NCBI RefSeq assembly: GCF_004827385.1
Contig: NZ_SRXN01000012.1
Span: 124,001 to 188,000 of the forward strand
Source: Ensifer sp. MPMI2T
GTDB taxonomy: Bacteria > Pseudomonadota > Alphaproteobacteria > Rhizobiales > Rhizobiaceae
DNA: 64,000 nt
Reading direction: 5' to 3'
Of this stretch, positions 34,247 through 42,172 are shown piece by piece; position 1 is the stretch's first letter; every line of letters begins with the position of its first letter. The position numbers and the translations under genes are program-made. The notes under the pieces are model-generated. The model was not told the DNA's origin and did no database searches. It saw nothing but the letters and a program-made list of their open reading frames with translations.

Positions 34247-34960
34247 ATGAAAAGAACGTTTCTGATCACCGGTGCCAGCAAGGGCATCGGTCTCGCCTTG
34301 GCACAGCGGCTCTCGAAGCAAGGGCACGTGGTGATCGGCATTGCCCGTAACCCGAACGCCGAATTTCCCGGGCCGCTCCACACGCTCGACCTTTCCAAAC
34401 GCGAGGCCAACGAGGACCTGGCAACAATCGTCAGGGACAGCAACGTCGACGGTGTCATCAACAATGTCGGACTGGTGAGGGCCGAGCCGCTCGGCGACAT
34501 CGCTGTCGAAACGCTCGAGGACGTGATGCGGGTCAATCTGCATCCTGCCCTGATGGCCGTGCAGGCTGCTTTGCCGGGCATGCGCATGCGCGGCTGGGGC
34601 CGTGTCGTCAATATCTCCAGTCTCACCGTTCTCGGGAGCGTGCAGCGGACAAGCTATGCCGCTGCCAAGGCCGCACTCGTCAGCTTCACGCGAAGCTGGG
34701 CTCTGGAACTCGCACCGACCGGGATCACCGTGAATGCTGTCTCGCCCGGGCCAACCGAAACGGAACTGTTTCGGGCGAACAATCCGATCGGCAGCGAAGG
34801 TGAGGCGCGTTACCTGGCCGGCGTTCCTATGGGGCGGTTCGGCCGACCTGACGAGCTGGCCGCTGCGATTGAATTTTTGCTGTCGGACGACGCCGCGTTC
34901 ATCACAGGCCAGACGCTTCACGTCGATGGTGGAGCCTCGATCGGGAAGTCTGCACTGTAG
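34247..34960 (+). CDS. Short-chain dehydrogenase/reductase
   Basis: 237 aa, ATG 34247 with AGAGGA upstream. TGASKGIG (NAD(P)-binding), NNVG, catalytic S in NISSL and YAAAK, and the C-terminal ITGQTLHVDGG are all present. Last gene of the LysR cargo operon; probably reduces or oxidises a carbonyl or alcohol formed by, or feeding, the crotonase-like enzyme. Confidence 0.9.
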   Translation: MKRTFLITGASKGIGLALAQRLSKQGHVVIGIARNPNAEFPGPLHTLDLSKREANEDLATIVRDSNVDGVINNVGLVRAEPLGDIAVETLEDVMRVNLHPALMAVQAALPGMRMRGWGRVVNISSLTVLGSVQRTSYAAAKAALVSFTRSWALELAPTGITVNAVSPGPTETELFRANNPIGSEGEARYLAGVPMGRFGRPDELAAAIEFLLSDDAAFITGQTLHVDGGASIGKSAL

Positions 34961-35192
34961 CACGATTGCTACCGGCCCTACAGCTACGCTGGACGGGCTC
35001 CGGTTCCAGACTCCAGAAACGGCCAGCCCCTCCGGCCCCGAACACGTCATACGCCGATCGGCTTGGCGATGACTGCTCAGTCCGCGTTTCTGCCGCTTCT
35101 CGACAAAGAACGACTGAAATAGTCGTAGTTTACAAAGCCGTTCGAAGATTGGTTATGAGAGGTGCCGGTCCTTGATTCGAAGGGAATTCGGC

Positions 35193-36239
35193 ATGTCTCA
35201 AAGCCATTATATTGGGCTGGATGTCTCGGCCCGCTCTGTCAATCTTTGCGTCGTCGATCACGATGGCCACGTGGTGCACGAACGCAAGCTCTCCTCTGAT
35301 CCGGGAGAGATTGCACAGCATATTTTGTCACTGCGGTTTCCGATTATCCGCGTCGGTCTCGAGGCCGGAATGCTATCGCAGCATATCTATGGCGGGTTGG
35401 CGGAAGCCAGCATCCCTGTCGTCTGTGTGGAAACCCGGCATATGAAGGCGGCCCTCGCCGCACAACTCAACAAGACCGATCGGCACGATGCGCGCGGGAT
35501 TGCTCAGATGATGCGCGTCGGGCTGTTCAAGCCGGTGCACGTGAAGACGCCAAACAGCCAACGTCTCCGCACCGTCCTCGCCGCCCGCCAACTCTTACGA
35601 AACAAGCTCCAGGACGTCGAGAACGAAATCCGCGGCCTCATCCGCAACTTCGGCTATCATCTCGGCAAGGTGACGGCTCGCGACTTCGAGCCGCGGGTGC
35701 GCGAGCTGATTGCCGGCACAGACCTGCACGCCGTGGCGGACGCTCTGCTGCTGGCGCGGCGTGGATTGCAGGAACAATTCGGGAAGTTGGACGACATGCT
35801 GGTCCGATTGGCGCGCCAGGATGAAGTGGCACGCCGGTTCATGACCGTCCCCGGCGTTGGCCCCCTTGTCGCACTGACGTTCCGGGCGACGGTCGATGTT
35901 CCGTCGCGCTTCACGCGCTCGCGAACAGTCGGCGCACACTTCGGTCTGACACCGCGCAGGCAGCAATCTGGTGAGGTGGACCGCAGCGGCCGGATCTCGA
36001 GATGGGGCGATGAGATGATGCGAAGCCTCCTCTATGAGGCCGCGCAAGTTCTGCTGACGCGAGTGAAACGGTGGTCTGCGCTGAAGGCCTGGGGCGCACA
36101 GGTCTCGCGACGCCGAGGTCACAAAAAGGCGATCATCGCACTGGCTCGGAAGATCGCTGTGATCCTCCATCGCATGTGGATCGACGGAACGGAATTCGAC
36201 TGGGGCAAACGGCCAGAGACCGCAACTCCATCGGCATAA
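35193..36239 (+). CDS. IS110-family transposase
   Basis: 348 aa, ATG 35193. DEDD catalytic residues are seen as D10 (YIGLDVS), E57 (GLEAG), D96 and D99 (KTDRHDARG). The C-terminal transposase_20 domain has MTVPGVGPLVALTF and QQSGEVDRSGRISRWGD, with the conserved serine. It looks intact. IS110 elements lack clear terminal inverted repeats, so I cannot set the element's ends; an 8-base hairpin (TCGACCGG/CCGGTCGA, 36243-36266) follows the stop. It marks the end of the LysR cargo. Confidence 0.9.
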   Translation: MSQSHYIGLDVSARSVNLCVVDHDGHVVHERKLSSDPGEIAQHILSLRFPIIRVGLEAGMLSQHIYGGLAEASIPVVCVETRHMKAALAAQLNKTDRHDARGIAQMMRVGLFKPVHVKTPNSQRLRTVLAARQLLRNKLQDVENEIRGLIRNFGYHLGKVTARDFEPRVRELIAGTDLHAVADALLLARRGLQEQFGKLDDMLVRLARQDEVARRFMTVPGVGPLVALTFRATVDVPSRFTRSRTVGAHFGLTPRRQQSGEVDRSGRISRWGDEMMRSLLYEAAQVLLTRVKRWSALKAWGAQVSRRRGHKKAIIALARKIAVILHRMWIDGTEFDWGKRPETATPSA

Positions 36240-36439
36240 GGTTCGACCGGGCCCAAGTCCGGTCGAGGCACATCCCCGCGAGGGGACGGGGAAGGCGAGC
36301 GCGCAAATACGACTTGACCGCCAAGGCCGATGCCGAGGTGATGTCGCAATTTAGATTGTCCCGCCGATTCCTCTGATCCCATCCTGTGGCGGTCTTGTGC
36401 CGACCACGAAGAGAAGCATGATCCTCGCGGGCGTGCCGC

Positions 36440-36658
36440 TCAGACCTCACCGTCAGGCTCGACCAGATCGACGTGGCTGACGCCGAGGGCTTGGGCAAGC
36501 TCATACAGCGTGATCACGGTCGGGTTCCTCCGACCGCGTTCAAGGCTGCTGAGATATTGCTGGCTGAAGCCGGAGCGCGCTTCAACCTCTTCCTGGGTCA
36601 GGCCTTTCTCCCGACGCAGGCGGGCGAAGTTCCGGCCGACCAGTTTGCGCATATCCAT
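36440..36658 (-). CDS. XRE-family regulator (QseC-like position)
   Basis: 72 aa, almost entirely HTH: ARLRREKGLTQEEVEARSG then QQYLSSLERGRRNPTVITLYELA. Small size and position upstream of a DUF2285 protein match QseC, the repressor in the ICEMlSymR7A excision control circuit; I infer homology of role only. A perfect 11-base inverted repeat lies just upstream of its start and is its probable operator. Confidence 0.8.
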   Translation of the reverse strand: MDMRKLVGRNFARLRREKGLTQEEVEARSGFSQQYLSSLERGRRNPTVITLYELAQALGVSHVDLVEPDGEV

Positions 36659-36674
36659 GCGCAGGAAGATCGCG

Positions 36675-36713
36675 ATTTACATACTTTAAGTTTATCAACT
36701 ATAGTATGTAAAT
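36675..36713. promoter_or_regulatory. Operator-like inverted repeat upstream of XRE gene
   Basis: ATTTACATACT (36675-36685) and AGTATGTAAAT (36703-36713) are perfect 11-base arms around 17 bases that contain a second AGTT/AACT repeat. AT-rich, 17 bases from the minus-strand start codon. Confidence 0.75.
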
Positions 36714-36813
36714 GAGCCGCTGGGGAGTGAGGGAAACCACGCTACCCGCTTGGTCCGAATAGAGAAGTCGTTTTCGTGGCGTGCGGAGTCCGGATCGTAG
36801 GAGGTGGTCATGC

Positions 36814-37065
36814 ATGATCACCGCCCGACAGTCACGGGCCGCCCGCGCGTTACTTGGTTGGAATCAGGAGACGCTCGCTGACAAGGCCCTGGTATCGCTG
36901 ACCGCTCTGAAGCGCGTCGAGTCCGAGAATGGGCTCCCCGTGCATGAGTCGACGCGCGACCAGGTCCGCCGAGCGCTTGAGGAGAACGGCATCGTCTTCC
37001 TCAACTCCGATCAGGGCGAAGGAGTGATGATTGTTCGGCAAGACCGCCAGCGGCAGCGCGCCTAA
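36814..37065 (+). CDS. Second XRE-family regulator
   Basis: 83 aa, ATG 36814 behind AGGAGG (36799-36804). HTH: RAARALLGWNQETLADKALVSLTALKRVE, then a short wing RDQVRRALEENGIVFLN. This arrangement is common in small ICE and plasmid regulators. It precedes the QseM-like gene and may be transcribed with it. Confidence 0.8.
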   Translation: MITARQSRAARALLGWNQETLADKALVSLTALKRVESENGLPVHESTRDQVRRALEENGIVFLNSDQGEGVMIVRQDRQRQRA

Positions 37066-37158
37066 GCTCAAAGACGCCGCATTTCGCCGCCGTTTCTACG
37101 CTATCGCCGTCGTGCAAACTCCATCCGTTTCGGATATGACGCGGTGGGGACGTTAACT

Positions 37159-37410
37159 ATGAGCGGTAAATCCGACTTTCTCGACCAGCCACCGACGGAT
37201 GCGCGGCTCACTGACTATGACCGCGCTCACCTGGCGACCTACTTGCGCCTGCTCGATGCGGAAAGCGAAGGCGCGCCTTGGGAAGAAGTGGCCAAGATAA
37301 TCTTCGGCATCGATCCGAAGACTGATCAGTTGCGCGCCGAAGCTGTATATCAAAGCCATCTGGCGCGGGCGCATTGGATGACCAACAACGGTTTCCGCGA
37401 CCTGATATGA
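37159..37410 (+). CDS. DUF2285 protein, QseM-like antiactivator
   Basis: 83 aa, ATG 37159 with GGGGA upstream. The C-terminal half (VAKIIFGIDPKT, YQSHLARAHWMTNNGFRDLI) matches the DUF2285 end of the FseA-like protein encoded 150 bases downstream. In ICEMlSymR7A a short DUF2285 protein, QseM, binds and blocks FseA and TraR. Size, domain and neighbours agree with that role, which is inferred. Confidence 0.75.
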   Translation: MSGKSDFLDQPPTDARLTDYDRAHLATYLRLLDAESEGAPWEEVAKIIFGIDPKTDQLRAEAVYQSHLARAHWMTNNGFRDLI

Positions 37411-37438
37411 GCTGGCTTTCATTAACCTTTTCTACCTC

Positions 37439-37461
37439 GGTGATGCAGATCTTGCATCACC
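37439..37461. promoter_or_regulatory. Tra/lux-box-like inverted repeat before fseA
   Basis: GGTGATGCA (37439-37447) and TGCATCACC (37453-37461) are perfect 9-base arms with spacer GATCT. The core TGCAGATCTTGCA is one base longer than the TGCAGATCTGCA core of TraR-type tra boxes. It lies 94 bases before the fseA start. Confidence 0.55.
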
Positions 37462-37554
37462 CAGACGCACCTTCGGGCTTCCCAAATTGCCACTCAACCG
37501 AGAATCGTTAGGGCTTGCAGTCCTCGCGTTGAGCGACGCTATGGGAGGCCAAGG

Positions 37555-38311
37555 ATGCCGGAGCAAGGCACATGGCGGATCTCAACCGCCTATGACTATG
37601 TAAATGAATTGGACGCACCGGACCTGGCCTGGGAATTCCTGAGGCGTAATCCCGAGTATCAACAAGACTACAACCGGCTGAAGCAAAGAGGTCTTGAAGA
37701 AGACCAGGCCGCTGCAGCTCTCTCGACCAAATGGGGGTTATCCTTTCGCGGCCGACCCCGAACTTCCGGCACCCGGCGCGAACGCAGCCTGGTCGCCGAT
37801 GGCCGATCCCTGGATGCTGATCTTGCAGGCCCTCCCGACCTGGGTTGCACCTGTACCTGCTGCTGACGGGGACGCGGTGCCCGCAACTTCTGATGTCGTC
37901 GATGCGCGCATCCGCATCGGCTACGAGATGATGCGCGCGCGTCGCCTGGGCCCAGACGGCGGGGCGGCGCCGAGCGCTGCGATCATCGTGCTCGACGATG
38001 CCACACCGGATCGGCTGGAAGCACTCGCCCGCTATTGGCGCGGCCTGAACGCGCCGCACGCGCCGCCGGACCCGCGCGTGACGCCGCAGCGGCGGCAGCG
38101 CCTGCGCCAGATGCTGCGCGCGGTCGATGCCCGGCTCGAACGCGAAAGCTATCGCGCCATCGCAACCGCGCTCTTTCCGAAACATCACATCGAGGCGGCA
38201 TCCTGGGCGGGCGACGCACTCCGCGAGACGACGATCCGTCTCGCCCGTGACGGCATGAAGCTCGTCCATGGCGGCTATCGCGATCTCCTGAAGCGGCCGC
38301 GCAAGCCCTAG
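37555..38311 (+). CDS. fseA: FseA-like excision activator, made by probable +1 frameshift (DUF6499 + DUF2285)
   Basis: Two overlapping frames. The first starts at ATG 37555 (GGGAGG at 37543) and carries a DUF6499-like segment, YDYVNELDAPDLAWEFLRR; it stops at 37866. The second, in frame +1, carries the DUF2285 domain (LFPKHHIEAASWAG to MKLVHGGYRDLL) and stops at 38311. Joining them by a +1 shift at TTT-C (37744-37747) gives KWGLSF-AADPELPAP, the smooth junction seen in one-frame homologues, and a 251-aa protein. In ICEMlSymR7A, FseA is made this way and activates excision through rdfS. A simple frameshift mutation is the alternative. Confidence 0.75.
37744..37747 (+). other. Probable +1 ribosomal frameshift site in fseA
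   Basis: In frame 1 the codons read TCC TTT CGC; slipping one base at TTT-C lets the Phe tRNA re-pair with TTC and continues GCG GCC GAC in the frame of the DUF2285 domain. The exact slip codon is inferred from where protein similarity changes frame. Confidence 0.6.
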
Positions 38312-38333
38312 CCGCACCGGCGCCCGCAAGGGG

Positions 38334-38361
38334 TGTCGAATATTCCCACAAATCTTCGACA
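38334..38361. promoter_or_regulatory. Inverted repeat upstream of rdfS-like gene
   Basis: TGTCGAA (38334-38340) and TTCGACA (38355-38361) are perfect 7-base arms, 14 bases apart, 87 bases before the start of the excisionase-like gene. Suitable as an activator or repressor site, for example for the FseA-like protein. Confidence 0.55.
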
Positions 38362-38447
38362 TCGTGGATCGCGCCCGAGCGAACGACCGTGCGCTGGAAC
38401 CGCCGCCGGCATCCGGCAGCCCCCCAGCACCACACGGAGCTTCGATC

Positions 38448-38729
38448 ATGGCCGAAAGTGCGACAGTCCACGTTCCTCCACGCTTTTTGCGCACGCCGGA
38501 GGCGGCGCGCTTCCTCGGCCTGTCGGGCCGCACGCTGGAAAAGCATCGCACCTACGGGACTGGACCAGCCTTCAAGAAGCTCGGCGGGCGCGTCGTCTAT
38601 GCGATCGCCGACCTGCAGGCGTGGGCCAATCGCGGCACCAAGAACTCAACCGCCGACACCGACACCATCCTGCCGGCGAAGCGTCACGAAAGGATAGGCG
38701 CGGCAGGCAACCCCGCGCCGCAGCGCTGA
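38448..38729 (+). CDS. RdfS-like excisionase (HTH_17/AlpA-type)
   Basis: 93 aa, ATG 38448 with GGAG nine bases upstream. Winged-helix pattern of small excisionases: RFLRTPEAARFLGLSGRTLEKHR, then GPAFKKLGGRVVYAIADLQAW. Directly downstream of the FseA-like gene and upstream of replication genes, the position of RdfS, the recombination directionality factor of ICEMlSymR7A-type elements. It would direct the integrase (not in this window) toward excision. Confidence 0.78.
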   Translation: MAESATVHVPPRFLRTPEAARFLGLSGRTLEKHRTYGTGPAFKKLGGRVVYAIADLQAWANRGTKNSTADTDTILPAKRHERIGAAGNPAPQR

Positions 38730-38740
38730 GCGACCAGCGG

Positions 38741-39625
38741 ATGTCGGCGCGCCATCACAGCAGCGAACGCGAGCAGCTCGATCTCTTCCGGGCGCTGCCC
38801 GGCGATCTCGCGCCGCGCGACGCGCAGGACCTGATGGCGTACCCGTTTTTCGCGCTCGGCAAGTCGAAGCGGATCGCTCCGATCGACTTCAAGGCCGGCT
38901 CCGTCGTCATCCGTGTGGAGGCCGTCCCCGAACACGGCATGGCCACCATCTGGGACGCCGACGTGCTGATCTGGGCGGCCTCCCAGATCGTCGAGGCGCG
39001 CGATCACGGCCTGCGGCCGTCGCGCCTGATGGCGACTACCCCCTACGAGATTCTGCAGTTCATCGGCCGCGGCGTCAGCTTGCGCGACTACGACCGATTG
39101 AAGGCCGCGCTCGACCGGCTCCAGTCGACGACGGTGGCGACGTCGATCCGGCAGCCGACGGAAAGACGGCTGCACCGCTTCTCCTGGATCAACGAGTGGA
39201 AGGAGCGCGCCGACGCGCGCGGGCGGCCGCTTGGGCTCGAGCTGATCGTGCCCGACTGGTTCTACGCCGCCGTCCTCGACGATGCGCTCGTGCTGACGAT
39301 CGACCGCGATTATTTCGGTCTGACGGGTGGCCTGGAGCGCTGGCTCTATCGCCTCGTGCGCAAGCATGGCGGCAAGCAGGAGTTCGGCTGGAGCTTCGAC
39401 TTCCCGCATCTCCACGCCAAGTCCGGCTCGCTCTCGCCGCTCAAGCACTTCGCCTACGACCTGCGCGACATCGTCCGTCGCCAGCCGCTGCCGGGCTACC
39501 GGCTGACCATCGAGCAGTGCTTCGGCGGCCCCGAAATCCTCTCCTTCAAACCCATCGATCCGAACGCGCTCGGCATCCCGCGCCAGCGCCGCCGCTCGAC
39601 CAAGCGCCCTGGGGATAAGCTGTGA
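38741..39625 (+). CDS. RepA-like replication initiator
   Basis: 294 aa, ATG 38741, eleven bases after the rdfS-like stop. Shows the alphaproteobacterial replication initiator A pattern: EREQLDLFRALPGDLAPRD, DLMAYPFFALGKSKR, IDFKAGSVVIRVEA, TPYEILQFIGRG and YDRLKAALDRLQSTTVATSI. Three iteron-like repeats lie just after the gene. Known role of the family: binds iterons to start plasmid replication; here it could replicate the excised circle. Confidence 0.88.
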   Translation: MSARHHSSEREQLDLFRALPGDLAPRDAQDLMAYPFFALGKSKRIAPIDFKAGSVVIRVEAVPEHGMATIWDADVLIWAASQIVEARDHGLRPSRLMATTPYEILQFIGRGVSLRDYDRLKAALDRLQSTTVATSIRQPTERRLHRFSWINEWKERADARGRPLGLELIVPDWFYAAVLDDALVLTIDRDYFGLTGGLERWLYRLVRKHGGKQEFGWSFDFPHLHAKSGSLSPLKHFAYDLRDIVRRQPLPGYRLTIEQCFGGPEILSFKPIDPNALGIPRQRRRSTKRPGDKL

Positions 39626-39631
39626 ATCGTC

Positions 39632-39698
39632 TCGTGCTATCAGGGACCGGACCCATCGTGCCATCGAGGACCCGATCCTCGTGCTATCGGGGACCGGA
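39632..39698 (+). repeat. Three iteron-like direct repeats downstream of repA (candidate oriV)
   Basis: Three 20-base repeats at 39632, 39656 and 39679, spaced 24 and 23 bases. Consensus TCGTGC(T/C)ATC then GGACC(G/C)GA, with copies 1 and 3 differing at one position. They lie between repA and parA and are followed by an AT-richer stretch with two TAACTT repeats. Confidence 0.75.
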
Positions 39699-39755
39699 AT
39701 CGCCGAATCCGCTTGCTGAATCAGTAACTTGCGAGCCCCGTAACTTCTCTAACCT

Positions 39756-39772
39756 AGATTCCTTCGGAATCT
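39756..39772 (+). terminator. Short hairpin between repA and parA
   Basis: AGATTCC (39756-39762) pairs with GGAATCT (39766-39772) around a TTC loop, followed by TTTC. Could end the repA transcript or form part of the origin. Confidence 0.45.
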
Positions 39773-39833
39773 TTCTAACGCGAACTGCTTTCTCGCGGCT
39801 TGTGGACGAGTCCCCGATCGCCGGGAGACCGTC

Positions 39834-40472
39834 ATGATCGTCGCGCTGCTCAACCAGAAAGGCGGCGTCGGCAAGACGACGATCGCGCTCCATCTCGCCG
39901 GCGAATGGGCAAAGCGCGGCCAGCGCGTCACCGTCATCGATGCCGACCCGCAGGGCTCGGCGCTTGACTGGTCGCAGCAGAGGGCGCGGGAAAGCCTCCC
40001 TCGGCTGTTCGGTGTCGTCGGCCTGGCGCGCGACACCCTGCATCGCGAGGCGCCGGAGATCGCCCGCGACGTCGACCACGTCGTCATCGACGGGCCGCCG
40101 CGCGTCGCCGGCCTGATGCGCTCGGCGCTGCTCGCCGCCGACCTGGTGCTGATCCCGGTGCAGCCATCGCCCTTCGACGGATGGGCGTCCGCTGAGATGC
40201 TGTCGCTGCTCGGCGAGGCCCGCATCTACCGGCCCCAGCTCGCGGCGCGCTTCGTCCTCAATCGCTGCGCCGCACGAACCGTCATCGCCCGCGAGACGGC
40301 CGAAACGCTCGCCGACCATGACCCGCCGCTGCTCTCCGCCAGGATCGGCCAGCGCGTCGCCTTCGCCGAAACCGCGCAGACCGGCCGGCTTGTTGGCGAA
40401 CTGGAGAGCGACAGCGCCGCCGCCCGCGACATCGCCGCACTGGTCACTGAGATCGGGAGGATCGCGCCATGA
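39834..40472 (+). CDS. parA: ParA-family partition ATPase
   Basis: 212 aa, ATG 39834 behind GGGAGA. Deviant Walker A NQKGGVGKTTIALHLA, Walker A' IDADPQGSALDWS and Walker B HVVIDGPPR. Short ParA type without an N-terminal HTH, like those paired with small ribbon-helix-helix partners. The downstream gene, which overlaps its stop, would be that partner. Likely stabilises the circular form. Confidence 0.92.
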   Translation: MIVALLNQKGGVGKTTIALHLAGEWAKRGQRVTVIDADPQGSALDWSQQRARESLPRLFGVVGLARDTLHREAPEIARDVDHVVIDGPPRVAGLMRSALLAADLVLIPVQPSPFDGWASAEMLSLLGEARIYRPQLAARFVLNRCAARTVIARETAETLADHDPPLLSARIGQRVAFAETAQTGRLVGELESDSAAARDIAALVTEIGRIAP

Positions 40473-40723
40473 CCGCGACGCCTCCGAAACGCGGCTTCGC
40501 CACCCGACCGGGCGATGCGGAGACCTGGATCAGGGCCGCCGACGCGCCTGCGGCCCGGTCGCCGGACGCCCCGATCTACACGGCACGGCTGACGATTGAC
40601 GTCACGCTGGACCAGCGCGCCCGGATCAAGATCGCCGCCTTCCAGCGCGGCGTCACCGTGGCCGACATGCTGCGCGAGCTGCTCGCGCGCGAATTCCCTG
40701 AGAGCACTGGAGACGCGAGATGA
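40469..40723 (+). CDS. Small RHH-like partner of ParA
   Basis: 84 aa, ATG 40469 overlapping the parA stop. Disordered N-terminus (PPKRGFATRPGDAETWI) and a C-terminal ribbon-helix-helix-like segment: YTARLTIDVTLDQRARIKIAAFQRGVTVADMLRELL. Layout fits small ParB/ParG-type centromere-binding proteins; the iterons upstream could be its site. Assignment by context. Confidence 0.7.
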   Translation: MTATPPKRGFATRPGDAETWIRAADAPAARSPDAPIYTARLTIDVTLDQRARIKIAAFQRGVTVADMLRELLAREFPESTGDAR

Positions 40724-41241
40724 CCGGCGCCGCCGCCATCCATCCGCGGGGCGAGCCGAGACCGGCCGCGCCGCCGCCCCACGACCTGACCGAGGTCGAG
40801 CTCACCTGGATCGAGAAGCGCATCGAGAACTGGATCAGGTTCGGCCGCGAGGTCGGCGAACAGATCCTCGACCGCCGTCGGCGCGTGCTGCGCTTTGCGC
40901 CGGGCAGCGTCTTTGGCTTCGTCCGCTGGGCCGCGAACGACTACGGGACCATCGCCTCGTATCTCGACGTGCTGCGCACGGTCCGCGCCGACGAGCCGCA
41001 GCAGACCGTGCCCTTCGTGCGTCCCGGCGGCGACATCCTGCTCAAGGTCGAGGGCTGGTCGAAGGTCGAGCGCGTGCTGCAGATGATCGACGCGATCGAA
41101 GCGATCGGCATCGATCCCGGCGACGTCTCGCCCGATCATTGGCGACACGTCCACAACCGGATGGCCGCCGGCGAACAGCCGCGAACCTACACGGCCCAGC
41201 ACCACAAGGCCTTCCTTCTGCGTCGGAGGGCCGGATCATGA
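40720..41241 (+). CDS. DUF2840 protein
   Basis: 173 aa, ATG 40720 overlapping the preceding stop. Contains LTEVELTWIEKRIENWIRFG, FGFVRWAANDYGTIAS and AHHKAFLLRR-like C-terminus. DUF2840 proteins sit at this exact place, between parA and traF, in alphaproteobacterial ICEs; function unknown. Confidence 0.8.
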   Translation: MTGAAAIHPRGEPRPAAPPPHDLTEVELTWIEKRIENWIRFGREVGEQILDRRRRVLRFAPGSVFGFVRWAANDYGTIASYLDVLRTVRADEPQQTVPFVRPGGDILLKVEGWSKVERVLQMIDAIEAIGIDPGDVSPDHWRHVHNRMAAGEQPRTYTAQHHKAFLLRRRAGS

Positions 41242-41783
41242 GCCGCTTTGGCTACGTCATGGTCACCTACGTCCTGACGGCGGGCATGGCGACCGCCGCC
41301 TTCGTCGATTTTCCGACAAAGTTCATCTGGAACGCGTCGGCCAGCACGCCGATCGGGCTCTACAGCATCGCGCCGACCGACCGTTTCGAGGTCACCGATC
41401 TTGTCGCCGTGCGCGCGCCCGAACCGCTCGCCGCCTTCATGGTCGAGCGCGGCTATATCGGCCGCGGCGTGCCCTTGATGAAGCGTGTAGCGGGCGTTGC
41501 CGGCCAAGAGGTCTGCCGCCGCGATCACGTCATCACCGTGGACGGCGTGCCGATGGGCGATGCGCTCGAACGCGACCATCTCGGCCGCTCGCTGCCCGTC
41601 TGGCAGGGCTGCCGCCGCATCGCCGAGGGCGAACTTTTCCTGATGAACTGGTCGGTCCGCGACAGCCTGGACGGTCGCTATTTCGGGCCGCTGCCGACCA
41701 GCGACGTGATCGGCCGGGCGACGCCGCTCTGGACCGATGAGCGCGACGACGGCCGCTACGTCTGGCGCGCGCCGGCCCGCTGA
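41238..41783 (+). CDS. traF: TraF-type S26 signal peptidase
   Basis: 181 aa, ATG 41238 overlapping the DUF2840 stop. N-terminal membrane segment (YVMVTYVLTAGMATAAF), catalytic serine in NASASTPIGLY and general-base lysine in PLMKRVAGVAGQEV, then NWSVRDSLDGRYFGPL. Known role of TraF: processes and cyclises the TrbC pilin. Its likely substrate, trbC, is at 49784. Confidence 0.9.
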   Translation: MSRFGYVMVTYVLTAGMATAAFVDFPTKFIWNASASTPIGLYSIAPTDRFEVTDLVAVRAPEPLAAFMVERGYIGRGVPLMKRVAGVAGQEVCRRDHVITVDGVPMGDALERDHLGRSLPVWQGCRRIAEGELFLMNWSVRDSLDGRYFGPLPTSDVIGRATPLWTDERDDGRYVWRAPAR

Positions 41784-41818
41784 ACTGCCGCTTCCACCCC
41801 CAACCCAAGGAGACGACC

Positions 41819-42169
41819 ATGACCCAGATCGGCCAAACCACCCGCAGCAAGTCCGGCTATTTCGGGCGGCTCACCGCCCTCGGCATCGACGCCGAACTCG
41901 CCTTCATTCCGGCCGAGGCCTCGGAAGTCGGGAACGCTCCGGACTACCGTGTCCTGCTCGGCGGGGACGAAGGCATCGAGATCGGCGCCGGCTGGAAGCA
42001 TGTCGGCGAACGTGCCGGCGACTACGTCTCCGCGCAGCTCGACAGCCCGCTGTTCCCGCGTCCGCTGCGCGCCAACCTCTTCCGCGCTGGCGACGACAAC
42101 GGCACCTGGGGGCTGCACTGGTCGCGGCCCGCCAAGCCGCGCCCCAACACGCGCGACAGCGAGGACTGA
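41819..42169 (+). CDS. DUF736 protein (second copy)
   Basis: 116 aa, ATG 41819 behind AAGGAGA. Shares with 30334-30660 the layout GYFGRLTALGIDAEL, IGAGWKHVGERAGDYVSAQLDSP and NLFRAGDDNGTWGLHWSRP but is clearly diverged. Conserved member of this conjugation gene order; function unknown. Confidence 0.88.
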   Translation: MTQIGQTTRSKSGYFGRLTALGIDAELAFIPAEASEVGNAPDYRVLLGGDEGIEIGAGWKHVGERAGDYVSAQLDSPLFPRPLRANLFRAGDDNGTWGLHWSRPAKPRPNTRDSED

Positions 42170-42172
42170 GCG

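Noticed and set aside
35069-35122. 17-codon frame before the IS110 transposase
   Set aside because: Too short and without a ribosome site; may be a remnant but cannot be supported.
36240-36439. IS110 terminal repeats or target duplication
   Set aside because: No matching ends were found upstream and downstream; IS110 elements typically lack terminal inverted repeats.
39632-39698. Repeats considered as a CRISPR array
   Set aside because: Spacers are only 3-4 bases and no cas genes exist; iterons fit better.
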